Of a stretch of 64,000 nt of DNA, positions 10,233-20,067 are shown piece after piece. A program made the position numbers and the translations under genes. The DNA comes from Phenylobacterium sp. (GTDB lineage Bacteria > Pseudomonadota > Alphaproteobacteria > Caulobacterales > Caulobacteraceae), in NCBI GenBank assembly GCA_004799545.1, contig SSMU01000009.1, positions 82,824 to 146,823 on the forward strand. The letters are read 5' to 3'. Positions within the stretch are counted from its first letter, which is position 1. The number at the start of each line of letters is the position of its first letter. The notes under the pieces are model-generated. The model was not told the DNA's origin. It saw nothing but the letters and a program-made list of their open reading frames with translations, and did no database searches.

Positions 10233-10625
10233 TCAGGTCCCCGGCGCGCCGCGCTTCAGCTGGATGTCCACCCCGCTCGAGCGGTGCGAGACGAACAGGC
10301 TGTTGCTCCATCGGTTGAAGGCGATGATCGCCTGGCCGTCGGCGCCCACCAGCTGCATGCCGTCATGGGTCGGCTGCCAGGCCACCGGATTGCCCTGGAT
10401 GGTGTCACCGCAGGAACCGGCCTTCACCCCGTAGCCGCTGCCGGACTTCTGGCCGCTCAGGGTCAGGACGCAGATGTTGTGGCCGCCCGACTCCACCGTC
10501 CAGGCGCCCGCGGCCTCGGCCGGGGTCAGCGGCACGCCCGCCTCGTGGTCCTCGGCGGCGGCCATAAACGGATAGGACACTAGCCCGGCGCCGATCAGGC
10601 CCGCGGCGATCAACGTCGATCTCAT
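10233..10625 (-). CDS. AprI/Inh-type metalloprotease inhibitor, exported
   Basis: 130 residues from the ATG at 10625, which has AAGGAG eight to twelve bases upstream. An ATG five codons earlier overlaps that ribosome binding site and was not used. A signal peptide ends near MAAAEDHEAG. The mature part reads PAEAAGAWTVESGG, then NICVLTL and VKAGSCG, the two cysteines of the small beta-barrel found in AprI/Inh inhibitors of secreted serralysin-type proteases. It is convergent with ppx, 13 bp away. No serralysin gene is in the window, so the partner protease is unknown. Confidence 0.75.
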   Translation of the reverse strand: MRSTLIAAGLIGAGLVSYPFMAAAEDHEAGVPLTPAEAAGAWTVESGGHNICVLTLSGQKSGSGYGVKAGSCGDTIQGNPVAWQPTHDGMQLVGADGQAIIAFNRWSNSLFVSHRSSGVDIQLKRGAPGT

Positions 10626-11133
10626 GGCGTTCTCCTTCATACGATCAAGGAGAACGCGGGTGTGTCAGGCAGGTTGCCGGTTGAGCCGGCGCGGCGCTTG
10701 GCCGATGGCGAGCGCGCATAGCAAGAGGGCGACGGTCCGGTTGCCCGATCCGCCGCCCTCTGAACCAGATCCGTTGGGGGATCTAGGCCTTCAAGGTCCG
10801 GAGGCGCTGGCCGCGCCGGGGTCACCCCCTCCGCGTCTCGCCACCCCCGGCGCCTCAGTTCCGGAAGTTCTCCAGGTCGCCCCTTCGAACCGCCTTTCCT
10901 GAGAGCCTCCCACTCGCTTCCGACCCGGTCTCCCGTGCCGCCGCGCCGCAGTTCCTCTCGGCAAAATCAGGTTCGCCGATCCCCGGGCCGGCTGCAAGCG
11001 CCCCTTGCAGCCCCCCTGTGGGCGAACGGCCCGCGACCCCGTGGATGGGCGGTGGATAAGTCTGTGACGGCGTCAAAAAACCGAAGCTATTCCGACACCT
11101 GATCTTATCCCCCGATTCCGGAGGGGCCGGAGC
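10626..11133. other. 508-bp non-coding stretch with several inverted repeats
   Basis: No convincing gene was found; the short open frames here lack start signals and recognisable products. The stretch holds a long imperfect hairpin (about 10723-10760, arms GAGGGCGACGG and CCGCCGCCCTC), a short one (AGATCC at 10767-10772 with GGATCT at 10779-10784) and a perfect 9-bp stem at 10990-11012. A DnaA-box-like GGTGGATAA lies near 11051. It probably contains the promoter of the inhibitor gene and might encode a structured RNA, but I could not match it to 6S, tmRNA, RNase P or SRP RNA. Confidence 0.4.
10990..11012. repeat. Perfect inverted repeat (9-bp stem, 5-nt loop)
   Basis: GGCTGCAAG at 10990-10998 pairs exactly with CTTGCAGCC at 11004-11012. 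Neither side has a T-run, so it is not a standard terminator. It lies in the non-coding stretch upstream of the inhibitor gene; an operator or part of a structured RNA are both possible. Confidence 0.6.
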
Positions 11134-11418
11134 TCAGGCCAGCCGTCCCACCTCCACATCGAACTGCAGGACCTCGACCCGGTCATAGAGGCCTGCGTGA
11201 ACGTAGGGGCTGGCATGGAGGAAGGCCTCCGCGCGATCGAAGCTCTCGGCCTCGATCAGGCCCATGAGCGCGGTTCGCGCCCCGTCCCGGTCCCGCAGAT
11301 AGCCGGCGAGCGCGATGCGCAGCGTCGGCTGCGCAAAGTGTTCATTGAGATCCGCCTGCAGTTCCGGCGGCGCGGTGTCCACGTCCGGCTTGAAGAAACC
11401 TATCACGGCGAAAAGCAT
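11134..11418 (-). CDS. YciI family protein
   Basis: 94-residue cytoplasmic protein of the YciI-like dimeric alpha/beta-barrel fold. It starts MLFAVIGFFKP and carries the family pattern of a mid-protein GYLRDRDGARTALMGLIEAES and a late SPYVHAGLYDRVEVLQFD. Biochemical roles of the family are mostly unknown; some members dehalogenate or are fused to transcription factors. It lies 58 bp downstream of rnd on the same strand and may be co-transcribed. Confidence 0.85.
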   Translation of the reverse strand: MLFAVIGFFKPDVDTAPPELQADLNEHFAQPTLRIALAGYLRDRDGARTALMGLIEAESFDRAEAFLHASPYVHAGLYDRVEVLQFDVEVGRLA

Positions 11419-11476
11419 CGGCTGTCTCCTGCCCTGGGACCAGACGCAGCCTATCAGAGGTCGGGCCTTCGGGGGA

Positions 11477-12655
11477 TCAGCCGGCCGAAGCCGCCTTCGG
11501 GGCCCGCCGCACCTCGACCACCCGCACCCGGGCGCCGTCCAGCACCAGGGCCAGCTCGCCGCGCTTCAACCGCAGCGCATCCTCGCCGAACGCCTCGCGC
11601 CGCCAGCCCTTGAGGGCCGCGGAGTCGGCCTTGTCGTCGTTGGCGATCAGCTCGAGGTCGGAGACCGTGGCGATCAGCTTGGAGGCGACGCCCGCCTCCT
11701 CCGCCCGCGCCTTCAGGAGCACCTTCAAAAGCTCGACCACCGCGCCCGCGGCCGGCGACGAGGATTGCCGCGTCCGCTCGATCACCGGGGCATAGGCCTC
11801 CGGGTCGCGGAGCGCCTCGCGCACGGCGGCGATCAGGTCGGGGCCGAAGCGGGAGCCGGAGAAGCCCTTGGGCACCGAGCGCAGCCGGTCGAGCGCATCG
11901 GCGTCGGTCGGGGCCTGCGTCGCGATCTCGTCGATCGCCTCGTCCTTCAGGATGCGGCCCCGCGGCTGGTCGCGGAACTGTGCCGTGCGCTCGCGCCAGG
12001 CCGCCACCGCCCGATAGACCGAAAGGTACTTGGCCGTGTGCCGTCGGGGCTTCAGCCGCCGCCAGGCGTTCTCCGGCTCGACGTCGTAGTTGGCCGGATC
12101 GGCGAGGCTCGCCATCTCGTCGCCAACCCAGCCCAGCCGGCCCTCCTGCTCCAGCCGCTTGCGCAGCATCGGATAGACGTTGGCCAGGTGGGTCACGTCA
12201 GCCAGGGCGTAGGTGAGCTGGTTGTCGGAGAGCGGCCGGCGCGCCCAGTCGGTGAACCGGCTGGACTTGTCGAGCTCGATCTTCAGGGTCTGGCGCACCA
12301 GGGCGTCATAGGCGATCTGCTCGCCATAGCCCGCCGCCATGGCCGCCACCTGGGTGTCGAACAGCGGCTTGGGCATGGCCTTCAGGTTGTTGAAGATCTC
12401 GACGTCCTGGCGGGCCGCGTGGAACACCTTGAGGATGCTCTCGTCGCGCATGATCTCCAGGAAGGGTTCGAGGTCCATGCCCTCGGCCAGCGGGTCGATC
12501 GTCGCCTCGGCGGACGCCGCCGCGGCCTGGATCAGGCACAGCTTCGGCCAGTAGGTCGTCTCGCGCATGAACTCGGTGTCCACGGCGACGAACGGCTGGC
12601 CCTTCAGTTTGTCGCAGAACGCCGCGAGGTCCGCGGTGGTTGTGATCGGCGTCAT
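11477..12655 (-). CDS. rnd: Ribonuclease D
   Basis: 3'-5' exoribonuclease that trims tRNA precursors and other stable RNAs. 392 residues. The DEDDy exonuclease motifs are visible: [10 protein letters not shown] (Exo I), [11 protein letters not shown] (Exo II) and [11 protein letters not shown] (Exo III, with tyrosine). HRDC-type helical domains follow, with [22 protein letters not shown] typical of the first. It is divergent from purM with 86 bp between the starts. Confidence 0.96.
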   Translation of the reverse strand: MTPITTTADLAAFCDKLKGQPFVAVDTEFMRETTYWPKLCLIQAAAASAEATIDPLAEGMDLEPFLEIMRDESILKVFHAARQDVEIFNNLKAMPKPLFDTQVAAMAAGYGEQIAYDALVRQTLKIELDKSSRFTDWARRPLSDNQLTYALADVTHLANVYPMLRKRLEQEGRLGWVGDEMASLADPANYDVEPENAWRRLKPRRHTAKYLSVYRAVAAWRERTAQFRDQPRGRILKDEAIDEIATQAPTDADALDRLRSVPKGFSGSRFGPDLIAAVREALRDPEAYAPVIERTRQSSSPAAGAVVELLKVLLKARAEEAGVASKLIATVSDLELIANDDKADSAALKGWRREAFGEDALRLKRGELALVLDGARVRVVEVRRAPKAASAG

Positions 12656-12741
12656 CGATTAGCTATAGCCCCGCGCGCGACCGAGTCTGCAAGCCCGCCA
12701 GAGCGCATGGCTTAACTTTCTCCCTAAGGGGTTCGACCTAC

Positions 12742-13767
12742 ATGAGCGACCGGCCGAACGGAATGACCTATGCGCAGGCCGGCGTGGATATCGACGCCGG
12801 AAACGCCCTGGTTGAACGCATCAAGCCGCTTGCGCGCTCCACGGCAAGGCCCGGCTCCACGCCATCGCTCGGCGGATTTGGCGCCCTGTTCGACCTGAAG
12901 GCCGCCGGCTACGACGATCCGCTGCTGGTCACCACCACCGACGGGGTGGGCACCAAGCTCAAGCTGGCCATCGAGACCGGCCGCCACGACACGGTGGGGA
13001 TCGACCTGGTGGGCATGTGCGTCAACGACCTGTTGGCCCAGGGCGCCGAGCCCCTGCTGTTCCTCGACTACTACGCCACCGGCAAGCTGGAGGTGGAGGC
13101 CGCCGCCGCGGTGATCGCCGGCATCGCCGAGGGGTGCCGCCAGGCCGGCTGCGCCCTGGTGGGTGGCGAGACGGCCGAGATGCCGGGCATGTATTCCGGC
13201 GGCGACTACGACATGGCGGGCTTCTGCGTGGGCGCCGTGGACCGCGCCAAGGTCCTGCCCCGGCTCGGCGACCAGAAGCCGGGCGACATCATGATCGGCC
13301 TCGCCTCCTCCGGGCCGCACTCCAACGGCTATTCGCTGATCCGCCGGATCGTCGAGCGCTCCGGCCTCGCCTGGGACGCGCCCGCCCCCTTCGCCGAGGG
13401 CCAGAGTCTGGCCGAGGCCCTGCTCACCCCCACCCGGATCTACATCAAGACCGTCCTGCCGCAGCTGAAGGCGGGCTATGTCGAGGGCTTGGCCCACATC
13501 ACCGGCGGCGGCCTGACCGAAAATCCGCCCCGCGCCATCGCCGAGGGCCTGGTCCCGCGCTTCGACTGGAGCGCCTGGACCCTGCCGCCCGTCTTCGAAT
13601 GGCTGCAGCAGACCGGCGGGGTCTCCGAGGCCGAGATGCGCCGCACCTTCAACTGCGGCTTGGGCCTGGTCCTGATCGTCGACCCGCACCAGGTCCCCGA
13701 CGTCCTGGAAGGCCTGGCCCGCGCCGAGGAGGACGCCTTCGTGGTGGGCGAGCTCGCCGCCGCCTAG
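12742..13767 (+). CDS. purM: Phosphoribosylformylglycinamidine cyclo-ligase (AIR synthetase)
   Basis: Fifth step of purine synthesis: ATP-dependent ring closure of FGAM to AIR. 341 residues. Typical motifs are [14 protein letters not shown] at the start, [43 protein letters not shown] and [19 protein letters not shown] lies about 10 bases before the ATG. purN, often directly downstream, is absent; a convergent aminopeptidase gene follows and shares the stop region through CTAG (13764-13767). Confidence 0.97.
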   Translation: MSDRPNGMTYAQAGVDIDAGNALVERIKPLARSTARPGSTPSLGGFGALFDLKAAGYDDPLLVTTTDGVGTKLKLAIETGRHDTVGIDLVGMCVNDLLAQGAEPLLFLDYYATGKLEVEAAAAVIAGIAEGCRQAGCALVGGETAEMPGMYSGGDYDMAGFCVGAVDRAKVLPRLGDQKPGDIMIGLASSGPHSNGYSLIRRIVERSGLAWDAPAPFAEGQSLAEALLTPTRIYIKTVLPQLKAGYVEGLAHITGGGLTENPPRAIAEGLVPRFDWSAWTLPPVFEWLQQTGGVSEAEMRRTFNCGLGLVLIVDPHQVPDVLEGLARAEEDAFVVGELAAA

Positions 13768-16349
13768 TGGCTCGCGATCCAGCGGTCGATGTCGGGCAGG
13801 GCGTCGCGACGCACGCGGCCGTTCAGCTTGATCGAGCCCACCGCGCTTTCGATCGGACGGCGCGCATCCGGCGGGATGTGCGCCGCGCCATAGGCTTCGA
13901 TGTCGGCGATCCGCTGCGGGTCGGCGGAGTTGGCCGCAACCCCCGAGACCACGATCCAAGCCTCCTCCTCGTCGATCGGCAGCTTGCCGGCGAGGTGCGG
14001 CTTCAGCGCCGCCCAGGCGGCGTCGGGATTGGCGATGCCGGCTGTGAACAGCAGGCCCGGCGCGGCCCCGGCCGGGACATCCGGCCCCAAGGCCAGCTCC
14101 ACCAGACGCGCCGACAGCGCCGGATCGTCGACCCTGGCCAGCGCACTGAATATCCGCGCCTTCTCCTGCGGGTCCTGGGTCGCCTTGGCCCTGGCCAGCA
14201 GGGCGTCGAAGGTCGCCGCGTCGGCCGTCTGCGCGACGATGACGAGCGCCGCGCGCCTGTCGGCGGCGGAGCCCTCGTTCGCGGCGAAGATGCGCCGCGC
14301 CCGGGCCACGGCTTCGGCGTCCCCGAACCGCGCGCGGGCGGTCCACAGGCTCGCCCGCAGGCTCGCGACATTGCCCGCCTCATCCGGCCTCGGCGCGGCG
14401 CCCACGTAGCCGCTGACCCGGTCGAGCAGTTTCAGGGCCCCGGCCCGGAAGGCGGCGCGGGCCGGCGAGCCGGTGGGATAGTTTGAATCGATGTCGGTCA
14501 GCAGCGCCACGGCGCGCAGCCACACCACCGGCTCGGCCTCCGGCGGCAGCCGCGAGAGGAAGGCCAGCGCATTGGAGGCTGGCGCATAGCCCGACTCGCC
14601 CAGCGCCCAGGCGTCGTTCATCAGGTTGATCTGGTCCATCGCTGAGAGCTCGCCCATGCGCTCGGCGAGCGCCCCCGCCAGCGCCGGCGGATAGGCGACC
14701 CGCGCATAGGCCAGGCCACCCGCGTTGATCAGCGGCGCGCCGCCCGGCACGGCGGCCGAACCGGCGAGCAGGATCCGCTGCGGCGCCGCCCGTCGTGCCG
14801 CCACCATCAACGGGATATGCCAGGTCTGTGGCGGCACGCCTTTCAGGCTCGCCGGATCCTCCGCGAAGCGGCCCTCGGTGAGCTCGACGCCGTCCTTGCC
14901 GGCCGCGACCTTGATCAGCGGAACCCCAGCCTGGCGGGTGAAGTCGCGCTCCACCTGCAGCACCGGCTTGCCGGCCACCGCCTGCACCTCGCTCCAGAGG
15001 TCGCTGTCGACGGTGTTGTGGAAGGCGTGGGCCTTCATGTAGCGCCGCACGCCGTCGCGGAAGCGATCCGCGCCCACATAGTCCTCGAGCATGGTGATGA
15101 CCGAGGCGCCCTTGTCGTAGGTGATGCTGTCGAAGGCCTGCAGCGCCTGCTCGGCGGTGACCACCGGCTGCAGCACCGGATGGGTCGCGGTCTGGGCGTC
15201 GGTCCGCTTGCCGTCTTCGAAGATGTTGGCCGCCTGCAGGCCGGTCTTCCACTCCGGATGCAGGGCGTCCGCGGCGTGGGTCTGCATCCAGCGGGCGAAG
15301 CCCTCGTTGAGCCAGAGGTTGTCCCACCAGGCCATGGTCACCAGGTCGCCGAACCACTGGTGGGCCATCTCGTGACTGACCACCAGGAAGACCTCCTGCC
15401 GCTCGCGCTCGGTGGAGGCCTTGGGATCGAACAGCAGGTGGTCCTGGGAATAGAAGATCGCCCCCCAGTTCTCCATCGAGCCGCCCTCGATCTGGCCCGG
15501 CGCGGCGATCAGGTCGAGCTTCGGCAGCGGATAAGGTACGCCGAAATAGCCGTTGTAGTAGTGCAGCAGGGCGCTCGCCTGGCTCAGCGCGTACTGGGCC
15601 TTCGCCATGTCGCCGCGCTTGAAGACGATGCCCACATCGACGCCGTCGACCTGCTGGTGGATGCGCTCGTAATCGCCGCTTCCGAAGAAGAACAGGTAGG
15701 TCGACATCCGCGGGCTCTGCGCGAACCGCACGCGCTTCAGCCCGCCCGGCAGCGGCGTGGTCGCGGCCGCCGGCATGTTGCCATAGGCCTGCTGGTCGGC
15801 GGGCACGTCGGCCGTCAGCGTCATGGTCGCCTTCAGCGCGGGCTCGTCCCAGCCGGGGAAGACCTGCCGGGCGAAGGTCGGCTCGAGGTTGGTGGCGAGC
15901 GTCCGCCGCTTCCCGGCCGGGCTGTCGTAGTCCATGGCGAACAGGCCGAGCGTGCCGGTAGTGATCGGGCCGTGGTAGGCGATGGCCAGCCTGTGCGGCC
16001 CCGCCGCGGCAGGCTTGGCGAGCCGGATCACCGCCCGGCCGAGCTTGGGCTCCAGCGTCACGCCCGCCGCCTTCACCCCATCCAGGGTCACGGCGTCGAG
16101 GGTCAGGCCCTTGGCGTTCAGCACGATCCGCGTCGTCGGCTTCGGCGCGTCGCCGGTCACCGTGATCTCACCCTTGAAGGTGAGATGCTCGGCGTCGGGC
16201 ATGAGGTGCAGATCGTAGTGGGCCGGGACCAGGGTGACGGGCAGCACCTGGCGGACGTCCGCGGACGGTTTGGCCGCCTTGGGCGCCGCCACCGCCGGCG
16301 AGGCGAACCCCAAGAGCGCGCACGCGCCCAGCACTCGGAACAACTGCAT
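13764..16349 (-). CDS. Secreted M1 family zinc aminopeptidase
   Basis: 861 residues with a signal peptide ([22 protein letters not shown]). The exopeptidase motif GGSMENWGA is at about 290, the zinc motif HEMAHQ at about 325, and the third ligand in NEGFARW about 20 residues on. A long C-terminal helical ERAP1-like domain follows. It should remove N-terminal residues from peptides in the periplasm or outside. Most similar in layout to PepN/ERAP-type enzymes. It lies 91 bp downstream of a small secreted-protein gene of the korAB operon, on the same strand. Confidence 0.93.
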   Translation of the reverse strand: MQLFRVLGACALLGFASPAVAAPKAAKPSADVRQVLPVTLVPAHYDLHLMPDAEHLTFKGEITVTGDAPKPTTRIVLNAKGLTLDAVTLDGVKAAGVTLEPKLGRAVIRLAKPAAAGPHRLAIAYHGPITTGTLGLFAMDYDSPAGKRRTLATNLEPTFARQVFPGWDEPALKATMTLTADVPADQQAYGNMPAAATTPLPGGLKRVRFAQSPRMSTYLFFFGSGDYERIHQQVDGVDVGIVFKRGDMAKAQYALSQASALLHYYNGYFGVPYPLPKLDLIAAPGQIEGGSMENWGAIFYSQDHLLFDPKASTERERQEVFLVVSHEMAHQWFGDLVTMAWWDNLWLNEGFARWMQTHAADALHPEWKTGLQAANIFEDGKRTDAQTATHPVLQPVVTAEQALQAFDSITYDKGASVITMLEDYVGADRFRDGVRRYMKAHAFHNTVDSDLWSEVQAVAGKPVLQVERDFTRQAGVPLIKVAAGKDGVELTEGRFAEDPASLKGVPPQTWHIPLMVAARRAAPQRILLAGSAAVPGGAPLINAGGLAYARVAYPPALAGALAERMGELSAMDQINLMNDAWALGESGYAPASNALAFLSRLPPEAEPVVWLRAVALLTDIDSNYPTGSPARAAFRAGALKLLDRVSGYVGAAPRPDEAGNVASLRASLWTARARFGDAEAVARARRIFAANEGSAADRRAALVIVAQTADAATFDALLARAKATQDPQEKARIFSALARVDDPALSARLVELALGPDVPAGAAPGLLFTAGIANPDAAWAALKPHLAGKLPIDEEEAWIVVSGVAANSADPQRIADIEAYGAAHIPPDARRPIESAVGSIKLNGRVRRDALPDIDRWIASH

Positions 16350-16440
16350 GATACCGCCCCCAACGAGCCAGTCGCCTTAGTCGCATGCAGACCCGGGTGC
16401 GCAAACCTTCTTCAGCGAATTTGCGCGCGCCGGGCCGCGG

Positions 16441-17172
16441 CTAGTCGCTGCGCGGCGCCGGCGCGGGCCGTGCGCCGAGGCCATGCTCGGCGATCTGACG
16501 CCAGATTGGCAGGAAGATGTAGGCGCTCGCTGGTCGGCCCCGCAGCGGGATGAACACCACGCCCGTTGTTCGGTCCTGACCGCACAACTCGATCGGCCAA
16601 ATCTCCACCCACGCTTTCGACAGGTCGAGACTTTGCCGTTGGGATTCCACGGTCTCGGGCAATCGAAGATTGAACCAGCCCGCGCCATGGTGGCCGGCCG
16701 GGGCGGACGGCGCCGGCGCATCCACGTGGCCCGGCCTCGCCGCGACATAGACGTCGTCCACGCGCTGCCCCGTGCAGCCCTCCGGCAGTTCGACGCGGGC
16801 CTGGGTGACCGCCGCGGGCCAGGCGCTCTGCTGCAAGGTCATGTCCGCGAGGGTCTCCCCGGGCAGCCCAGCGACCATCAACCAGGGCGGCGCGCCCGCC
16901 ATGCGGCCGACGTTCACGTTCACGGTCAGGCTGTGACCGCATCCGGCTACCGCGAGCTTTTCTCGCAAGGCCGGGACTTCCGGATGATCGTTGATTTTGA
17001 CGGCTTGGCTCGACAGCCGCTTGATCGTGACGTCCGCGCAGGGGGCGCCCGCGAAGTTCTCCGCCGTCTCGCTTGCTTGCTTGGTCAGTTGAGCTTCATA
17101 GGCGCCAACTTCGTTCGGGTGGACGGTAGCGCCGGTCAGCGTCCCGGCAAGCGCCAGCGCGGCCAGCATCAT
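16441..17172 (-). CDS. Hypothetical exported protein, last gene of the korAB operon
   Basis: 243 residues; two tandem ATG codons begin a signal peptide (MMLAALALAGTLTGA). The mature part has four cysteines (APCADVT, AGCGHSL, PEGCTGQ, ELCGQDR), a Pro/Ala-rich linker (HVDAPAPSAPAGHHGAG) and a late segment GVVFIPLRGRPASAYIFLPI. It starts 7 bp after korB ends, so co-transcription is likely. An exported protein behind a cytoplasmic oxidoreductase has no obvious functional link. I do not recognise the family. Confidence 0.72.
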   Translation of the reverse strand: MMLAALALAGTLTGATVHPNEVGAYEAQLTKQASETAENFAGAPCADVTIKRLSSQAVKINDHPEVPALREKLAVAGCGHSLTVNVNVGRMAGAPPWLMVAGLPGETLADMTLQQSAWPAAVTQARVELPEGCTGQRVDDVYVAARPGHVDAPAPSAPAGHHGAGWFNLRLPETVESQRQSLDLSKAWVEIWPIELCGQDRTTGVVFIPLRGRPASAYIFLPIWRQIAEHGLGARPAPAPRSD

Positions 17173-17179
17173 CGAGCAG

Positions 17180-18235
17180 TCACCGCAGTCCGGCGTTGAT
17201 CTTGGCCAGGGCGGCGGCCCCCGGCACCAGCTCCGCCTCGCCGAGCTCGTTCAGCGGCGTGTCGACCGTGCCCATGGCCTCGTGCAGGTCGCCGGCGTTG
17301 GGGTCAACATAGAGCAGGCCGGTGACCACCTGGCCCCGCGCCTGGCGGGCCTGCAGGTAGCCCAACGCCTGGGCGCGGTTGTTGGGATTGTAGAGCTCGG
17401 CCAGCTTGTGCAGCGACAGGATGGAGCCGTCGTGCTGCTGCACCCGCACGCTCTCGCCCGGCGCGTAGTCCACGCGGATCGGCGCCCGGGGCGTGATCAC
17501 GTCCAGCCGGTTCACCGCCTCGTTGTGCTCGCGCACATAGTCGAAGCTCTTGGTGGAGCCCACGTGGTTGTTGAACTGCACGCACGGCGAGATGCAGTCG
17601 ATGAAGGCCGCGCCCTTATGCATCAGCCCGGCCTTGATCAGCGGGGTCAGCTGGTCCTTGTCGCCCGAGAACGAGCGGCCCACGAAGGTCGCGCCGAGCT
17701 GCAGGGCCATGCCAACCAGGTCGATGCCGGCGTCGTGGTTGACCACGCCGCGCTTGGACTTCGAACCCTTGTCGGAGGTGGCGGAGAACTGGCCCTTGGT
17801 CAGGCCATAGACCCCGTTGTTTTCGACGATGTAGAGCATGTTCACGCCGCGCCGCATGGCGTGGGCGAACTGGCCGAGGCCGATCGAGGCGCTGTCCCCG
17901 TCGCCGGAGACGCCCAGGTAGATCAGGTCCTTGTTGGCCAGATTGGCGCCGGTCAGCACCGAGGGCATGCGGCCGTGCACGGTGTTGAAGCCGTGGCTGT
18001 TGCCAAGGAAATAGTCCGGGGTCTTCGACGAGCAGCCGATGCCGCTCAGCTTGGCGATCCGGTGCGGCGGCAGCTCCAACTCATAGACCGCCTGGATGAT
18101 CGACGCCGAGATGCTGTCGTGGCCGCAGCCGGCGCAGAGCGTCGAGACCGAGCCCTCATAGTCCCGCCGGGTGAACCCCAGGGCGTTCTTGGCCAGCCCC
18201 GGGTGATGCAGTTGCGGCTTGGTGATGTAGGTCAT
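17180..18235 (-). CDS. korB: 2-oxoacid:ferredoxin oxidoreductase, beta subunit
   Basis: 351-residue thiamine diphosphate subunit. Cysteines for a 4Fe-4S cluster are C34 and C37 (LCAGCGHDS) and C68 (SGIGCSSKTPDYF), with a fourth likely in FIDCISPC. The thiamine diphosphate/Mg site is GVSGDGDSASIG followed by VENNGVYGLTKGQ. With KorA it decarboxylates a 2-oxoacid, most likely 2-oxoglutarate, to the acyl-CoA and reduces a low-potential acceptor. The ATG overlaps the korA stop as ATGA (18232-18235). 2-oxoglutarate rather than pyruvate is assigned by overall resemblance and is less certain. Confidence 0.9.
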   Translation of the reverse strand: MTYITKPQLHHPGLAKNALGFTRRDYEGSVSTLCAGCGHDSISASIIQAVYELELPPHRIAKLSGIGCSSKTPDYFLGNSHGFNTVHGRMPSVLTGANLANKDLIYLGVSGDGDSASIGLGQFAHAMRRGVNMLYIVENNGVYGLTKGQFSATSDKGSKSKRGVVNHDAGIDLVGMALQLGATFVGRSFSGDKDQLTPLIKAGLMHKGAAFIDCISPCVQFNNHVGSTKSFDYVREHNEAVNRLDVITPRAPIRVDYAPGESVRVQQHDGSILSLHKLAELYNPNNRAQALGYLQARQARGQVVTGLLYVDPNAGDLHEAMGTVDTPLNELGEAELVPGAAALAKINAGLR

Positions 18236-20067
18236 TCAGCCGCCTCGATGACGGAGCCGATCGCCATCAGCTGGGCGATCTGGCCGGAGATGAAGCGGGC
18301 GGTGATCGGCGTGCCGTCGTAGTGCAGCACCGGAACCAGCTTGGCCGGATCGACCCCGCCCTCGTTCATGATCAGGGTCCGCAGCTGAGCGTCACGGTTC
18401 TGCTCGACCACGAACACGCGGGCGTGGGCGGCGATGAACTCCAGCACCTCGTCGGCGAACGGGAAGCCGCGCACCCGCAGCGCGTCGAGGTGGCGCCCCT
18501 GCCCCTCCAGGGCCTCGAGCGCCTCGTGCATGGCCCCGGTCGTCGAGCCGAAATAGATCACCCCGTCCGTCGTCTTGCGCTTGGCCTTGCGCACCACCGG
18601 CGCCGGCACGATCGCCTTGGCGGTCTCGAACTTGCGCAGCAGCCTTTGCATGTTGTCGACGTAGACCGAGCCCTCTTCCGAATAGCGGGCGTAGGGATTG
18701 CGCGAGGTGCCACGGGTGAAATAGGCGCCCCGCGTCGGGTGCACGCCCGGATAGGTGCGGTAGGGGATGCCGTCGCCATCCACGTCGAGGTAGCGGCCGA
18801 AGTCGCGGCCCGCCTCCAGCTCGTCGTGGGTCATCACCTTGCCGCGGTCGAGCGTCCTGGCGTCGTCCCACTGGAAGGGCGCGGTGAGCCACTCGTTCAT
18901 GCCGATGTCGAGGTCCAGCATGACGAAGATGGTGGTCTGCAGCCGGTCGGCGAGGTCGAAGGCCAGCGCCCCCATCTCGAAGCACTCGCCCGGATCGGCC
19001 GGCAGCAGCATCGGATGCTTGGTGTCGCCGTGGCCGGCGTAGGCCGCGCCGATCAGGTCGGCCTGCTGCGTGCGGGTCGGCATGCCGGTCGAGGGCCCGC
19101 CGCGCTGCACGTCGAAGATCACCGCCGGGATCTCGGCGAAATAGGACAGGCCGATGAACTCGGTCATCAGCGAGACGCCGGGCCCCGAGGTCGCGGTGAA
19201 GGCCCGCGCCCCGTTCCAGCCGGCCCCCACCACCACGCCGATGGAGGCGATCTCGTCCTCCGCCTGCAGGATGGCGTAGCGCGCTTGGCCGGTCTCCGGA
19301 TCGGTCCTGAGGTCCTGGCAGTAGCCGGTGAAGGCCTCGGCCAGCGAGGTGGACGGCGTGATCGGATACCAGGCGCAGACCGTGGCCCCGCCATAGACCG
19401 CGCCCAGGGCGGCCGCGGCGTTGCCCTCCACATAGATCCGGTCGCCGACCTTATCGGCGCGGCGGACCTGCAGGGCGAGCGGCTTCAGGTTCTGCCCCAC
19501 ATAGTCGTAGCCCATCTGCAGGGCTTCGAAGTTGGCGTCGATCAGGCGCTGGCGGCCGGCGAAGTCCTCGGAGATCAGCTCCTGGACGGCGCTGGTCTCG
19601 ATGCCCAGCAGGGCCGCCAGCGCGCCGACGTAGACGATGTTCTTGAACAGCTGCCGTTCACGCGGCAGCTCGTAGCGCGCATTGCACAGGGCCGTCAGCG
19701 GCACCCCCACCACGGTGATGTCGTCGCGGAACCGGGTCGGCGGCATGGGCTTGGTGGAATCGTAGAACAGCACCCCGCCCGTCTCGATCTCGGCCAGGTC
19801 GCGGTCCCAGGTCTGCGGGTTCATGGCGACCATCAGGTCCACCCCGCCGCGCCGGCCCAGGTGACCCGCTTCGGTGATCCGGACCTCGTACCAGGTCGGA
19901 AGGCCCTGGATGTTCGACGGGAAGATGTTGCGCGCCGCCACCGGCACGCCCATCCGGATGATCGCACGCGCGAACATGCCGTTGGCCGAGGCCGAGCCCG
20001 AGCCGTTGACGTTGGCGAACTTGACGACGAAGTCGTTCACCCGGGGCTGTTTCGCCCGTTCAGCCAT
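18232..20067 (-). CDS. korA: 2-oxoacid:ferredoxin oxidoreductase, fused gamma-alpha subunit
   Basis: 611 residues. The N-terminal 190 or so form the gamma domain (VKFANVNGSGSASANGMFAR, then GRRGGVDLMVAMNPQTWDRD), fused to the alpha pyrimidine-binding domain (WYPITPSTSLAEAFTGYC, TSGPGVSLMTEFIGLSYFAE, GGPSTGMPTRTQQADL). This fusion is standard for two-subunit KOR enzymes. It overlaps the upstream flavoprotein gene by 8 bp and korB by 4 bp, so the three are tightly coupled. Confidence 0.92.
   Translation of the reverse strand: MAERAKQPRVNDFVVKFANVNGSGSASANGMFARAIIRMGVPVAARNIFPSNIQGLPTWYEVRITEAGHLGRRGGVDLMVAMNPQTWDRDLAEIETGGVLFYDSTKPMPPTRFRDDITVVGVPLTALCNARYELPRERQLFKNIVYVGALAALLGIETSAVQELISEDFAGRQRLIDANFEALQMGYDYVGQNLKPLALQVRRADKVGDRIYVEGNAAAALGAVYGGATVCAWYPITPSTSLAEAFTGYCQDLRTDPETGQARYAILQAEDEIASIGVVVGAGWNGARAFTATSGPGVSLMTEFIGLSYFAEIPAVIFDVQRGGPSTGMPTRTQQADLIGAAYAGHGDTKHPMLLPADPGECFEMGALAFDLADRLQTTIFVMLDLDIGMNEWLTAPFQWDDARTLDRGKVMTHDELEAGRDFGRYLDVDGDGIPYRTYPGVHPTRGAYFTRGTSRNPYARYSEEGSVYVDNMQRLLRKFETAKAIVPAPVVRKAKRKTTDGVIYFGSTTGAMHEALEALEGQGRHLDALRVRGFPFADEVLEFIAAHARVFVVEQNRDAQLRTLIMNEGGVDPAKLVPVLHYDGTPITARFISGQIAQLMAIGSVIEAAE

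Noticed and set aside
10640..11020. 6S, tmRNA, RNase P or SRP RNA in the non-coding stretch
   Set aside because: None of the conserved cores that I know for these RNAs could be found on either strand.
11051..11111. DnaA-box-like GGTGGATAA and CTTATCCCC, as a possible replication origin
   Set aside because: Only one site is close to consensus, there is no AT-rich unwinding region, and the Caulobacter-type origin neighbours (hemE and others) are not here.
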